Positions 1 to 10,384 of a stretch of DNA of 64,000 nt are shown one piece after another (position 1 is the stretch's first letter; each line of letters opens with the position of its first letter). The position numbers and the translations under genes were made by a program. Origin of the DNA: RI-153 sp963721725. Lineage in GTDB: Bacteria > Chloroflexota > Anaerolineae > Caldilineales > Caldilineaceae. The DNA lies in assembly GCA_963721725.1 (NCBI GenBank), contig CAVRLX010000022.1, positions 124,001 through 188,000 of the forward strand, in the 5' to 3' direction. The notes under the pieces were generated by a model, which saw nothing but the letters and a program-made list of their open reading frames with translations, was not told the DNA's origin and did no database searches.

Positions 1-1087
1 GTTGTTGTTGGCATCGCGCAGCGTGGCCGTGATGACACTCGTACTCGTGCCGTTCGCCACAATTGTGGTGGGCTGGCGGGTCAGGGTCAGCGCCGTCGCC
101 CGGCCTGGATTGACGGTGAACCCGTTGCTTGTGCCGGTGGCACTGCCAGAGGTGGCCGTGATGTGTGCGTCCACTGCCCGCCGTGGTCAGCGTGACGCTT
201 TCGGTGCGTGTACCGTTGCTGAAGTGCCCGTGGTCGGAGGGCGTGATGCTGCCTGCCGTGGTGCTGAGGTTGGCCGTGCCGGTAAACCCGGTGACGGTGT
301 TGTTGAAGGCATCTTGCGCGGTAAGAGTAACGGTGAAGGGTGTCCCCGCCGTTTGCGTGCCGATTGCGCCAACCGCGAAATGGTCCAGCGCGGCCGGGAC
401 CACGGTTTGTTGCTGTGTGGTGGCGGTCAAGCCTGTGGCCGCCGCCGTGAGCGTGGGCGAGCCGACCTTTTCGTCGCGATAGCGGAAGCTGGCGCTGTGG
501 CTGCCCTGGGCAATTGTCATCGAGGTGAGGGTGGCGGTGTCGGCGCTGTTGCGGAAGGCATATGTGCCGCTGCCATTGCTGGTCAGGTTGACGGTGAGGG
601 CGGCATCGGCGCTGTTGGGATTGTCAAAGGCGTCGCGGCGCTGCACTGTCATGACGCCCGACGAGACGCCGGCCACCGATCCTGTGTAGGCACTGCTCGT
701 GAAGACCAGTTTGCTGGCGGCGGCAGGCGTCACGCTAAAGGCGTTGGCGGCGCTACCTGTGGTGATTGTGCCGTCGGTGACAGTCAAAACGACGCTGCCC
801 GCAAGCGTGGGTGTGATGGTGACGTTATTCACCAGGCCGCCGCTGCTGATGGTGGCATTCACCGTGCCCGAGAAGGCGTTGGAGGTAATCGAGAGATTGC
901 CTGTAAAGGTGGTGGCGGTGTTGTTGTTGGCATCCTGGGCGGTGACACGCAGGCGAATCGGCATACCGGCGGTCACCGTCGAGGTGATGGGGTTCGTCAC
1001 CGCCGCTGAGGGTGAGCTTGAACTTTGTGGCCGTGTCCGCCACAAACGTGACCGTGGTGCTGCCGCTGGCGCTCTGGCCCGCTGCAC

Positions 1088-2350
1088 TCACCGTAGCCGT
1101 GGCTGGGCGCAACCGTGCTTGATTTCAGCGTCACGGTCACCACGCCGTTGCTGTTCGTAGTGGCGGTGCGGCTGGTTGTGCCTGTGCTGACAAAGGTCCC
1201 CACTGTGGTGGTAAAGAAGACCGTCACACTGGGTGTGAGATTGTTGTTGGCATCGCGCAGCGTGGCCGTGATGACACTCGTACTCGTGCCGTTCGCCACA
1301 ATTGTTGTGGGCTGGCGGGTCAGGGTCAGCGCCGTCGCCCGGCCTGGATTGACGGTGAACCCGTTGCTTGTGCCGGTGGCACTGCCAGAGGTGGCCGTGA
1401 GTGTGCGTCCACTGCCCGCTGTGGTCAGCGTGACGCTTTCGGTGCGTGTACCGTTGCTGAAGTGCACCGTGGTCGGCGGCGTGATGCTGCCTGCCGTGGT
1501 GCTGAGGTTGGCCGTGCCGGTAAACCCGGTGACGGTGTTGTTGAAGGCATCTTGCGCGGTAAGAGTAACGGTGAAGGGTGTCCCCGCCGTTTGCGTGCCG
1601 ATTGCGCCAACCGCGAAATGGTCCAGCGCCGCCGGGACCACGGTTTGTTGCTGTGTGGTGGCGGTCAAGCCTGTGGCCGCCGCCGTGAGCGTGGGCGAGC
1701 CGACCTTTTCGTTCGCGATAGCGGAAGCTGGCGCTGTGGCTGCCCTGGGCAATTGTCATCGAGGTGAGGGTGGCGGTGTCGGCGCTGTTGCGGAAGGCAT
1801 ATGTGCCGCTGCCATTGCTGGTCAGGTTGACGGTGAGGGCAGCATCGGCGCTGTTGGGATTGTCAAAGGCGTCGCGGCGCTGCACGGTGATGACGCCCGA
1901 CGAGACGCCGGCCACCGATCCTGTGTAGGCACTGCTCGTGAAGACCAGTTTGCTGGCGGCGGCAGGCGTCACGGTGAAGGCGTTGGCGGCGTTTCCTGTG
2001 GTGATTGTGCCGCCGGTGACGGTCAAAACGACGCTGCCCGCAAGCGTGGGTGTGATGGTGACGTTATTCACCAGCCCGCCGCTGCTGATGGTGGCATTCA
2101 CCGTGCCCGCAAAGGCGTTGGAGGTAATCGAGAGATTGCCTGTGAAAGTGGTGGCGGTGTTGTTGTTGGCATCCTGGGCGGTGACGCGCAGGCGAATCGG
2201 CACACCGGCGGTCACCGTGGGGTGATGGGGTTCGTCACCGCCGCTGAGGGTGAGCTTGAACTTTGTGGCCGTGTCCGCCACAAACGTGACCGTGGTGCTG
2301 CCGCTGGCGCTCTGGCCCGCTGCACTCACCGTAGCCGTGGCTGGGCGCAA
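1088..2350 (-). CDS. Ig-like repeat fragment of giant surface protein
   Basis: This open segment begins with the C-terminal part of an invasin-like (Big_1 type) module containing TVSAAGQSASGSTTVTFVAD. It continues through RVTAQDANNNTATTF and the AASKLVFTSSAYTGSVAG module, and loses the frame at about 1715 after HSASFRYRE. The rest of the ORF is out-of-frame low-complexity translation; the true sense continues in an overlapping frame (997-1752) with ALDHFAVGAIGTQTAG. It is not an independent gene: it has no signal peptide, no ribosome binding site and no start context. It is listed to show where the coding frame runs. Confidence 0.4.
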   Translation of the reverse strand: MRPATATVSAAGQSASGSTTVTFVADTATKFKLTLSGGDEPHHPTVTAGVPIRLRVTAQDANNNTATTFTGNLSITSNAFAGTVNATISSGGLVNNVTITPTLAGSVVLTVTGGTITTGNAANAFTVTPAAASKLVFTSSAYTGSVAGVSSGVITVQRRDAFDNPNSADAALTVNLTSNGSGTYAFRNSADTATLTSMTIAQGSHSASFRYRERKGRLAHAHGGGHRLDRHHTATNRGPGGAGPFRGWRNRHANGGDTLHRYSYRARCLQQHRHRVYRHGQPQHHGRQHHAADHGALQQRYTHRKRHADHSGQWTHTHGHLWQCHRHKQRVHRQSRPGDGADPDPPAHNNCGERHEYECHHGHAARCQQQSHTQCDGLLYHHSGDLCQHRHNQPHRHYEQQRRGDRDAEIKHGCAQPRLR

Positions 2351-3116
2351 CCGTGCTTGATTTCAGCGTCACGGTCACCACGCCGTTGCTGTCCGTAGTG
2401 GCGGTGCGGCTGGTTGTGCCTGTGCTGACAAAGGTCCCCGCTGTGGTGGTAAAGAAGACCGTCACACTGGGTGTGAGATTGCCGTTGGCATCGCGCAGCG
2501 TGGCCGTGATGACACTCGTACTCGTGCCGTTCGCCACAATGTGTGGGCTGGCGGGTCAGGGTCAGCGCCGTCGCCCGGCCTGGATTGACGGTGAACCCGT
2601 TGCTTGTGCCGGTGGCACTGCCAGAGGTGGCCGTGAGTGTGCGTCCACTGCCCGCTGTGGTCAGCGTGACGCTTTGGGTGCGTGTACCGTTGCTAAAGCG
2701 CCCGTGGTGGAGGGCGTGATGCTGCCCGCCGTGGTGCTGAGGCTGGCCGTACCGCTGAATCCGGTGACGGTGTTGTTGAAGGCATCCTGCGCGGTAAGAG
2801 TAACGGTGAAGGGTGTCCCCGCCGTCTGCGTGCCGATTGCGCCAACCGCGAAATGGTCAAGCGCGGCCGGGTTGACGGTGAAGGCGTTGGCGGCGCTTCC
2901 TGTGGTAATTGTGCCGTCGGTGACGGTGAGCACAGCGCTGCTCGACACCGTGGGCGTGATGGTGATGTTATTCACCAGCCCGCCGCTGCTGATGGTGGCA
3001 TTCACCGTGCCCGCAAAGGCGTTGGAGGTAATCGAGAGATTGCCTGTAAAGCTGGTGGCGGTGTTGCTGTTGGCATCCTGGGCGGTGACGCGCAGACGAA
3101 TGGGTATCACCCGCCG

Positions 3117-4319
3117 TCACCGTGGAGGAGATGGGGTTGTCACCGCCGCTGAGCGTAAGCTTGAACTTGCTCGCCGTGTCCGCCACAAACGTGACCGTGG
3201 TGTCGCCGCTGGCGCTCTGACCCGCTGCGCTGACCGTAGCCGTGGCTGGGCGCAACCGTGCTTGATTTCAGCGTCACGGTCACCACGCCGTTGCCGTCCG
3301 TAGTGGCGGTGCGGCTGGTTGTGCCTGTGCTGACAAAGGTCCCCGCCGTGGTGGTGAAGAAGACCGTCACACTGGGCGTGAGATTGCCGTTGGCATCGCG
3401 CAGCGTGGCCGTGATGACACTCGTACTCGTGCCGTTCGCCACAATTGTTGTGGGCTGGCGGGTCAGGGTCAGCGCCGTTGCCCGGCCTGGATTGACGGTG
3501 AACCCAGTGCTTGTGCCGATGGCACTGCCCGATGTGGCGATAATGGTACGCCCACTGCCCGCTGTGGTCAGCGTGACGCTTTCGGTGCGCGTACCGTTGC
3601 TGAACGCACCGGTGGTCGGCGGCGTGATGCTGCCCGCCGTGGTGCTGAGGCTGGCCGTACCGGTGAAGCCCGGTGACGGTGTTGTTGAAGGCATCTTGCG
3701 CGGTAAGAGTAACGGTGAAAGGTGTCCCCGCCGTCTGTGTGCCGATTGTGCCAACCGCGAAATGGTCCAGCGCTGCAGGCGTCACGGTGAATGCGTTGCT
3801 ATTGCCACTCTTGCCGCTACCTGTGGCGGTTATGGACTTGTTGCTACCCGCCGCCGTCAGCGTGACGTTGACACTCTTTTGCCCGTTATCTCCAGCCGCA
3901 AAGGTTGTGCTGGCGGGGTTGATGCTGTCTGTGGCCGAGAGTGATACTGTCCCTGTAAAACTTGTGCGCCGGTTGCCGAAAGCATCCCGCGCCGTGATGG
4001 TCACCGCGAAAGCTTCGCCCGCCGTCTGCGTGCCAATTGCGCCAATGTCAAAGTGATCCAGCGCTGCCGCGTTGACGGTGAATGCGTTGGCGGCGTTGGC
4101 CGTGGTGAGGCTGCCGCCAGTGACTGTCAGCGTAGCGTTGCCCGAAAGCGTGGGCGTAATGATCACACCGTCACGCAGCCCATTGCTGCTGATGCTGGTG
4201 GGGACTGTGCCTGAAAAGACGTTGGAGGTAATCGAAACGCTGCCCGTAAAACTGGTGGCCGTGTTGTTGTTGACGTCCTGGGCGGTGACACGCAGGCGAA
4301 TGGGCACACCGGCGGTCAC
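3117..4319 (-). CDS. Ig-like repeat fragment of giant surface protein (diverged copy)
   Basis: This segment starts at TAGVPIRLRVTAQDVNNN. It carries an older, diverged cassette: ALDHFDIGAIGTQTAGEAF, ITARDAFGNRRTSFTGTVSL and a GDNGQKSVNVTLTAAGSN module, then the common AQDAFNNTVTG module. Sense is lost near 3665-3680 and resumes in the overlapping frame 3140-3754 with GFTGTASLSTTAGSI and the ATLRDANGNLTPSVTVFF module. The diverged modules here and at 4.4-5.2 kb differ from the near-identical copies around them, so the array has both old and recently copied units. It is a fragment of the giant gene, not a separate protein. Confidence 0.4.
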   Translation of the reverse strand: MTAGVPIRLRVTAQDVNNNTATSFTGSVSITSNVFSGTVPTSISSNGLRDGVIITPTLSGNATLTVTGGSLTTANAANAFTVNAAALDHFDIGAIGTQTAGEAFAVTITARDAFGNRRTSFTGTVSLSATDSINPASTTFAAGDNGQKSVNVTLTAAGSNKSITATGSGKSGNSNAFTVTPAALDHFAVGTIGTQTAGTPFTVTLTAQDAFNNTVTGLHRYGQPQHHGGQHHAADHRCVQQRYAHRKRHADHSGQWAYHYRHIGQCHRHKHWVHRQSRPGNGADPDPPAHNNCGERHEYECHHGHAARCQRQSHAQCDGLLHHHGGDLCQHRHNQPHRHYGRQRRGDRDAEIKHGCAQPRLRSAQRVRAPAATPRSRLWRTRRASSSLRSAAVTTPSPPR

Positions 4320-4867
4320 CGTGGAGGTGATGGGGGTGTACCGCCGCTGAGGGTAAGCTTAAACTTTGTGGCGCGTGCCAGCAACGAAAGTGACCGTGGT
4401 GTTGCCGCTGGCGTTCTGACCCGCTGGCGCTCACCGTGGCCGTGGCGGGCGCAACCGTGCTTGCAGTTAGCGTCGTCGTCGCTATGCCGTCGCTGTCTGT
4501 CGCGACGAAGCTACCTCCACTCAATGTACCGGTGGTGGTGGTAAAGTCGACGAATACGCCAGGCGTGAGGTTGCCGTTGGCGTCGCGCAGCGTGGCCGTG
4601 ATGGTGCTCGTGCTTGTGCCGTTGGCTACAATCGTTGCGGGATGGCGGGTCAAGGTGAGCGTGGTCGCCCGGCCTGGGTTAACATCAAAGGCATTACTTG
4701 TGCCTGTGACACTGCCGGAGGTGGCGGTGATGGTGCGTCCTTTGCCCGCTGTAGTTACTCTGACACTCAGCGTGCCGATGCCATTGTCAAAACTGTTTAC
4801 CGTCAAGGGCGTGATACTACCCGCAGTAGTAGTAAGCTCGGCTGTCCCATTGAATCCGGTGACGGTG

Positions 4868-7800
4868 TTATCGAAGCGGTCGCTGCGCCCTGAGGGTGAT
4901 GGCAAAGGCTGTGCCTGCTGTCTGTGTACCGATGAAGTCGATCTCAAAATGGTCCAGCGTCGCCGGGTTAACCGTGAATTTATTGCTGCTGCTGCTCTTG
5001 CCGCCACCGGTGACAGTAATGCTTCTATTGCTGCCTGCCGATGTCAACGTTGCGTTGACGGTCTTGCGTCCATTATCCTCAGGCAAAAAGGTAGTACTTT
5101 CGAAGAAGGAATCATTTTCGGCTGAAAGGAACACGCTTCCCGTGAAGCTGGTGCGCCGGTTGCCGAAGGCATCCCGTGCCGTGATGGTCACCGGGAAAGC
5201 AACGCCCGCCGTCTGTGTGCCGATGGAATCGATGTCAAAGTGGTCAAGCGCTGCCGGGTTGACGGTGAAGGCGTTGGCGGCGTTGGCCGTGGTAATTGTG
5301 CCGTCGGTGACGGTGAGCACAGCGCTGCCCGACACCGTGGGCGTGATGGTGATGTTATTCACCAGGCCGCCGCTGCTGATGGTGGCATTCACCGTGCCTG
5401 CAAAAGCATTCGAGGTGATGGAAACCGTATTGTCGTAGGTGGTGGCGGTGTTGCTGTTGGCATCTTGAGCGGTGACGCGCAGGCGAATCGGCACACCGGC
5501 GGTCACCGTGGGTGTGATGGCGTTCGTGCCGCCGCTGAGGGTGAGCTTGAACTTGTGGCCGTGTCCGCCACAAACGTGACCGTGGTGCTGCCGCTGGCGC
5601 TCTGGCCCGCTGCACTCACCGTGGCGGTGGTGGGCGCAACCGTGCTTGATTTCAGCGTCACGGTCACCACGCCGTTGCTGTCCGTAGTGGCGGTGCGGCT
5701 GGTTGTGCCTGTGCTGACAAAGGTCCCCACTGTGGTGGTGAAGATTCACCGTGCGCCCGGGTGTGAGGTTGCTGTTGGCATCGCGCAGCGTGGCCGTGAT
5801 GATACTCGTACTCGTGCCGTTCGCCACAATTGTTGTGGGCTGGCGGGTCAGGGTCAGCGCCGTCGCCCGGCCTGGATTGACGGTGAACCCAGTGCTTGTG
5901 CCGGTGGCACTGCCAGATGTGGCGATGAGGTGCGCCCACTGCCCGCTGTGGTCAGCGTGACGCTTTCGGTGCGTGTACCGCTGCTGAAGTTGCCCGTGGT
6001 GGAGCGGCGTGATGCTGCCCGCCGTGGTGCTGAGGCTGGCCGTGCCGGTGAAGCCGGTGACGGTGTTGTTGAAGGCATCCTGTGCGGTAAGAGTAACGGT
6101 GAAGGGTGTCCCCGCCGTCTGCGTGCCGATTGCGCCAACCGCGAAATGGTCCAGCGCTGCCGGGACCACGGTTTGTTGCTGTGTGGTGGCGGTCAAGCCT
6201 GTGGCCGCCGCCGTGAGCGTGGGCGAGCCGACCTTTTCGTCGCGATAGCGGAAGCTGGCGCTGTGGCTGCCCTGGGCAATTGTAATCGAGGTGAGGGTGG
6301 CGGTGTCGGCGCTGTTGCGGAAGGCATACACGCCGCTGCCATTGCTGGTCAGGTTGACGGTGAGGGCGGCATCGGCGCTGTTGGGATTGTCAAAGGCGTC
6401 GCGGCGCTGCACTGTCATGACGCCCGACGAGACGCCGGCCTCCAATCCCGTGTAGGCACTGCTCGTGAAGACCAGTTTGCTGGCGGCGGCCGGCGTCACG
6501 GTGATACTAAGGCCATCCGCCCCGCTGGTTGAGATTGCACCGTCGCTGGCGGTGACTGTGGTCGCGTCGGCCCGATAGAGCCGCATGACGCCATTGTTGC
6601 CAGCACTGACATTGGCAATGCCCGCATTGAAGGTCAGCGTGACCGGCTGGCCGAAGGCAATGGCCGTGCCTGCGCTATTACTGACCGTGGGCGGTGTGCC
6701 GGCGGGGGCATTGCTGGCTCCGGCAAAGGTGATGACTTTTGTGGCCGTGTAGTCTGCGGCGACATTGCCAAACGGATCGTAGGCCGTCAAGGTCAGGGCG
6801 CGTGCTTGTCCGGCCAGCGCGGTAGCGGGGCCAGTCAGCACAAGGCGGCTGGCTGCGGCTGATTTCACGGCAGTGGAGGTGCTGGCGCTGTTGTTGGCTG
6901 TTGCTTCGTCTATAGTGGTAGCCGAAACAGTCGCATTGACGGTCACGGTTGCGACGTTTAGATAGCGGGCGGTAATGGTGTAGCGTGTACTGATGCCGAC
7001 TGGCAGTGGCTGGCTGTGGAGACAGGTAATCGTGCGGTTGACGTTTGTACAGCCAGCTGTCGCCGCCAAGAAGAGTGCGCCTGTGGGTAGATTGGTGATC
7101 ACGTTCACCCCCGCCGCGTCCGTCGGTCCGGCGTTCTCCACGGTCACCGTATAGAGCAGCGTTTCGCCGGCCACCACCGGATCGGGGAGATCGTTCAGCG
7201 TGAGCCGTAGATCGGCTGATTGCGGGATTAGGCTCGCCACCGCGCTGTTGTTGTCCGCCCCGGGGTCGGGCAGTGTGCGACTGCTATCCTGACGACTGGC
7301 CTGCATGGCGCTTGTAATTTGCGCGGCGTTGGTCTGGGTAATGCTGCCTGTGCCAGCGTTGATGGTCGCGGCCAGACGAAGCGTGGCGCTGCCACCAATG
7401 CTCAGCCCGTCCAATCGCCACGTGATCTCGCGGCCATTCAGCGTCGCGTTGCCAAGCGAGGCAAGCGGACTCCCCTGCACTGTAATGCCTGTGGGCAGTG
7501 TATCGGTGACAACAATTTCGCCTGCATCAAACGGGCCGGGGTTGCCCAGTGTCAATGTAAAATTGACCGTGGACCCTACATTGGGCGCGCGGTTGCTCAC
7601 CGCTTTTTCCAATGTCAGATCCGCCCCCACTATTTTAATGGTACGCACCCTCTCTGGCGGGAGTTGTGTATATCCCTGCTGATCAGATTGCACACTCTTC
7701 AAACTGGGATAGAGGATGCGCCCACCAGAGCCAGAACCCGCGCCTGTGATGATCAGCAGGTTGGTACTCTGGCCGACATTGAGCCGGTCAATACGCCAGA

Positions 7801-9385
7801 TGCCCACCCGATCCATCGTCGGATCGCCGTCTACAAACTCGTAGGTTCCAATACTGGGTACATTACCCACCAGCGAAAGGTAGCCCGGCAAGAGATCTTC
7901 AATCACAAGATGGGTGGCAACGTCAGGGCCATTGTTGGTGACCTGCACGTTATAGACCAGCCCATCGCCCTCCTGAAGGTCATTTTGCGAAAAGACTTTG
8001 AGCAACGTGAGATCAGCTTTTTGAACCGACACCCCCATTGCCACCGTGTTGTTGTTGTAAACGGGATCCGGGGGGGCAAGCGCACGCAATCCCGTAACCG
8101 TGTTGGTGATGACCTGACCAATCGCCGTGGATTTGACCGTTCCCGTCAGGGCCAGGGTGGCGGTGCGGCTTGTGCCGCTGGCCGCCATGTCGCCGATCTC
8201 CCAATGGATCCGCCCTGATTGCAGCGTAACCGATCCTGCCTTGGTTGTGGCGGTGAATTGTTCCAGCGCTGTGGGCAGAAGATCGGTCAAAACGACACGG
8301 CTTGCCAGATCGGGTCCGCCGTTGGTGACTGTCACCGCATAGGTAATCACTTGGTCGATGGTGGGGTGGGCGTTGCTGACGCTCATCTCCACAGCAAGGT
8401 CGGCTCCAAAGACGTTGATGGTCCGTGCCGGTGTGTTGTTGCCCAGATTCGGGTCATACTGGTTGGACGCTGCTTTGATAATACCAGTGGTGATGGCTTG
8501 CCCGGCGGCTTCGTTGGTAAGCGTAATCGTGCCCACAAGGAAGAGCGATGCACTGCTGCCCGTGGTCAGCGTAAAGCCACTCCAGGCTCCCAGGTTAATA
8601 TCATGAACGCCGGCTGTGGCCCGTGTGAAGCCGCTTTCAAAATGGAGCAGACCGGGCAGTGTGTTGCTCACGGCAATATTGGTGGCAAGGTCCGGCCCGC
8701 GGTTGGTGACCTGAATCTGGTAGCTGACCAACTCGCCCACGGCATACTTGCTTTTGCTGGTCGTAATACTGACGTCAAGATCTGCCGCTTTGGCAATGGT
8801 TTTGCTCAGCCGGAACTCGTCATCTTCGCCCCGCCCCAGCCCGTTGTTGGGCAGAGAATCGGGATCGAACAGCGAGCTGGATAAAACTTCCCCGTTTAAT
8901 ACAAAGCTACCCGAATTTTTCAGTTTGGGATTGATCACAAGCGTGGTGGATGCACCGGCTGCCAAGTTAGGCACAAGCCAGCGCCCCTCGCTCTTGGTAT
9001 AAACCGTGCCCGCCCCCAGTGTGGGTGTGTAGATGCCCAACAGGGCAGGCACAGGCAAAGAGACCAGAACATTTTGCACAGCATCCGGCCCGCGATTGGT
9101 GAGTTGTACCACTACATCAAGCGTATCCCCCACATTGGAGGTCTGGGCCGCGGTGGGGCTGAGCAATGCCAGTTCCAGGTCGGCAGCCGGGGGTACCTGA
9201 ATAGAGGTGCTGGCCTGATTCTGTCTCAGGTCTGGGTCATAAATTTTAGTTGTCTCTGAACCTGCAACCAACCCGGTGACTTCGGTCACCTGAATGGTGA
9301 TATTGCCTGATCCCACCACACAGGTTTCCAAGGTTAGGGTGCGAATTTCGCCTACGCCCAGTGTGCCCACTTCCCAACTCTGCAC
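4868..9385 (-). CDS. DUF11 and Ig-like repeat segment of the giant surface protein
   Basis: This 1505-residue open segment continues the protein of 10385-13144 and 9352-10203 in another frame. Residues 1 to about 830 hold at least six DUF11 modules, each with a VTNxGPDxA-type core (QVTNRGPDLATNIAVSN, TVTNGGPDLASRV, QVTNNGPDVATHLVI) and a tryptophan-containing strand. From about residue 850 it changes to Ig-like modules (LVLTGPATALAGQARALTLT, SKLVFTSSAYTG, ALDHFAVGAIGTQTAG) that start the tandem array. The first methionine lies inside a module, so it is not a true start. A one-base shift near the C-rich run at about 9390-9405 joins it to 9352-10203. The likely role is extracellular adhesion or a surface sheath. 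Confidence 0.7.
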   Translation of the reverse strand: MQSWEVGTLGVGEIRTLTLETCVVGSGNITIQVTEVTGLVAGSETTKIYDPDLRQNQASTSIQVPPAADLELALLSPTAAQTSNVGDTLDVVVQLTNRGPDAVQNVLVSLPVPALLGIYTPTLGAGTVYTKSEGRWLVPNLAAGASTTLVINPKLKNSGSFVLNGEVLSSSLFDPDSLPNNGLGRGEDDEFRLSKTIAKAADLDVSITTSKSKYAVGELVSYQIQVTNRGPDLATNIAVSNTLPGLLHFESGFTRATAGVHDINLGAWSGFTLTTGSSASLFLVGTITLTNEAAGQAITTGIIKAASNQYDPNLGNNTPARTINVFGADLAVEMSVSNAHPTIDQVITYAVTVTNGGPDLASRVVLTDLLPTALEQFTATTKAGSVTLQSGRIHWEIGDMAASGTSRTATLALTGTVKSTAIGQVITNTVTGLRALAPPDPVYNNNTVAMGVSVQKADLTLLKVFSQNDLQEGDGLVYNVQVTNNGPDVATHLVIEDLLPGYLSLVGNVPSIGTYEFVDGDPTMDRVGIWRIDRLNVGQSTNLLIITGAGSGSGGRILYPSLKSVQSDQQGYTQLPPERVRTIKIVGADLTLEKAVSNRAPNVGSTVNFTLTLGNPGPFDAGEIVVTDTLPTGITVQGSPLASLGNATLNGREITWRLDGLSIGGSATLRLAATINAGTGSITQTNAAQITSAMQASRQDSSRTLPDPGADNNSAVASLIPQSADLRLTLNDLPDPVVAGETLLYTVTVENAGPTDAAGVNVITNLPTGALFLAATAGCTNVNRTITCLHSQPLPVGISTRYTITARYLNVATVTVNATVSATTIDEATANNSASTSTAVKSAAASRLVLTGPATALAGQARALTLTAYDPFGNVAADYTATKVITFAGASNAPAGTPPTVSNSAGTAIAFGQPVTLTFNAGIANVSAGNNGVMRLYRADATTVTASDGAISTSGADGLSITVTPAAASKLVFTSSAYTGLEAGVSSGVMTVQRRDAFDNPNSADAALTVNLTSNGSGVYAFRNSADTATLTSITIAQGSHSASFRYRDEKVGSPTLTAAATGLTATTQQQTVVPAALDHFAVGAIGTQTAGTPFTVTLTAQDAFNNTVTGFTGTASLSTTAGSITPLHHGQLQQRYTHRKRHADHSGQWAHLIATSGSATGTSTGFTVNPGRATALTLTRQPTTIVANGTSTSIITATLRDANSNLTPGRTVNLHHHSGDLCQHRHNQPHRHYGQQRRGDRDAEIKHGCAHHRHGECSGPERQRQHHGHVCGGHGHKFKLTLSGGTNAITPTVTAGVPIRLRVTAQDANSNTATTYDNTVSITSNAFAGTVNATISSGGLVNNITITPTVSGSAVLTVTDGTITTANAANAFTVNPAALDHFDIDSIGTQTAGVAFPVTITARDAFGNRRTSFTGSVFLSAENDSFFESTTFLPEDNGRKTVNATLTSAGSNRSITVTGGGKSSSSNKFTVNPATLDHFEIDFIGTQTAGTAFAITLRAQRPLR

Positions 9386-10203
9386 CTGGGGTCCGGGGGA
9401 GGGAGACAGTTTCCGCCCGCTTGAAGTGTGGCCGCGTTGCTGCGTGCCCGCAGAAATCCATTGCCAGTGGCCGAGAGCAGATTCAACGACGACGGAACTA
9501 CATAGGTCACCACCACCCCTTCGGCAATGTCTGGCCCCAGATTGGTGACGGTGATGACAAAGGTGGCCGGATCTTGCACATGCGGAGCCGTGATGGGCGT
9601 GGAAATTCGTACGCTGAGATTGGCTGCCGATGGAATCTGATAGGTTAAGACTGTGCCGTTATTGGTGGCGTTGGTCTCCGGCTGATCTAACGATTGTAAA
9701 AAGACGGTGTTGGTCAGCGTTTTGCCTGATGTGGCTGTGCTGAAAGCAGTGGTCATGGTCAACGCCACACGTGAACCGGCGCGGATGCGATCCAGCGTCC
9801 ACACCCCCGTTGTGGGCGCATAACTGCCCGCTGTCACCGTGATGGGCAGGCGCAACAGGGCAGGCGCAATGGTGTTACTAATCACCACATTGGTGGCATC
9901 GCTGGGGCCACTATTGGCGACCGCTACCGTATAGGTTACCCTGCCGCCTACATTCAGCGTGCTGGCAACCGAGCGGCTGCTCACGGCCAGATCGGTGCGC
10001 TGGAGAGTGGCAATCGTGACCCTGTCGCTGTTCGGCCCTGGCGTGGGATTGGGCGTCGTCGCAGTCAAGGTGGTTACGTGGGTGATATTGGTTACCGCGT
10101 CGGCCCGCACGGCATAGCGTACGGGAATGTCGCGCGCTGAACCAGGGGACAAAGCGTCTAAGCTACAGGTAACGTTGCCTGCCGTGTTGCTACAGCTACA
10201 CAT
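9352..10203 (-). CDS. DUF11 repeat segment of the giant surface protein
   Basis: This 283-residue open segment encodes two to three DUF11 modules (VTYTVAVANSGPSDATNVVI and FVITVTNLGPDIAEGVVVTY). It opens with a Cys-containing strand (MCSCSNTAGNVTCSLD) typical of the CxxxxxxVTC pattern in DUF11 domains. It begins in mid-domain: the preceding frame (10384-10204) encodes the first half of the same module (TVRVTNQGPSTARDLVISAP) and ends at a stop where the frame slips. The end (CLPPPDPRCRVGKWAHWA) is out-of-frame sequence, and the real continuation is in 4868-9385. It is best read as a middle piece of one very long gene. Confidence 0.55.
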   Translation of the reverse strand: MCSCSNTAGNVTCSLDALSPGSARDIPVRYAVRADAVTNITHVTTLTATTPNPTPGPNSDRVTIATLQRTDLAVSSRSVASTLNVGGRVTYTVAVANSGPSDATNVVISNTIAPALLRLPITVTAGSYAPTTGVWTLDRIRAGSRVALTMTTAFSTATSGKTLTNTVFLQSLDQPETNATNNGTVLTYQIPSAANLSVRISTPITAPHVQDPATFVITVTNLGPDIAEGVVVTYVVPSSLNLLSATGNGFLRARSNAATLQAGGNCLPPPDPRCRVGKWAHWA

Positions 10204-10384
10204 CGGTGGGCGGCGTGTAACTGAGCCAGCTTAACCCAGCCGGGAGAGGGGCGCTGATGACAAGGTCGCGCGCGGTGGATGGACCCTGGTTGGTAACCCG
10301 TACGGTTATGACCAGGCTATCTTGTCCAGCGGTGGCCTGGAGCACGCTGGCGTTCGTCTGTAACGCGCACACCGGCTTGGTCGA

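Larger units (their letters stand above)
1..4867 (-). pseudogene. Frameshifted distal part of the giant Ig-like surface protein, open at window edge
   Basis: This is the minus-strand continuation of the Ig-like repeat protein below 4868. No single frame stays open; coding sense jumps between frames every 0.3-1.2 kb, although every segment translates into the same Ig-like modules. Comparing copies shows isolated one-base differences, for example near 155-165 versus 1397-1405, near 225-235 versus 1460-1475, and near 475 versus 1710. The C-terminal end, and any anchor it carries, lies beyond position 1. Because the indels fall in near-identical repeats that short reads cannot polish, consensus error is as likely as true decay. 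Confidence 0.6.
1..6500 (-). repeat. Tandem array of near-identical Ig-like cassettes
   Basis: The 3' part of the giant surface-protein gene is an array of cassettes of about 0.9-1.24 kb. A landmark (GCATCGCGCAGCGTGGCC on the plus strand, slightly diverged in one copy) recurs near 11, 1250, 2488, 3393, 4580 and 5778. On the minus strand each full cassette encodes four Ig-like modules, recognisable by RVTAQDANNNTATTF, VTVQRRDAFDNPNSADAA, FTVTLTAQDAFNNTVTGF and ATLRDANNNLTPSVTVFF. Copies are almost identical in nucleotide sequence, which suggests recent duplication or gene conversion. Spacings of 1239, 1238, 905, 1187 and 1198 are mostly not multiples of three, so single-base indels break the reading frame repeatedly. 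Confidence 0.85.

Noticed and set aside
1..6532. Long plus-strand ORFs up to 430 codons
   Set aside because: They are antisense shadows of the Ig-repeat gene. They recur with the repeat, lack ribosome sites and give Val/Ala-rich translations, while the minus strand gives recognisable domains.
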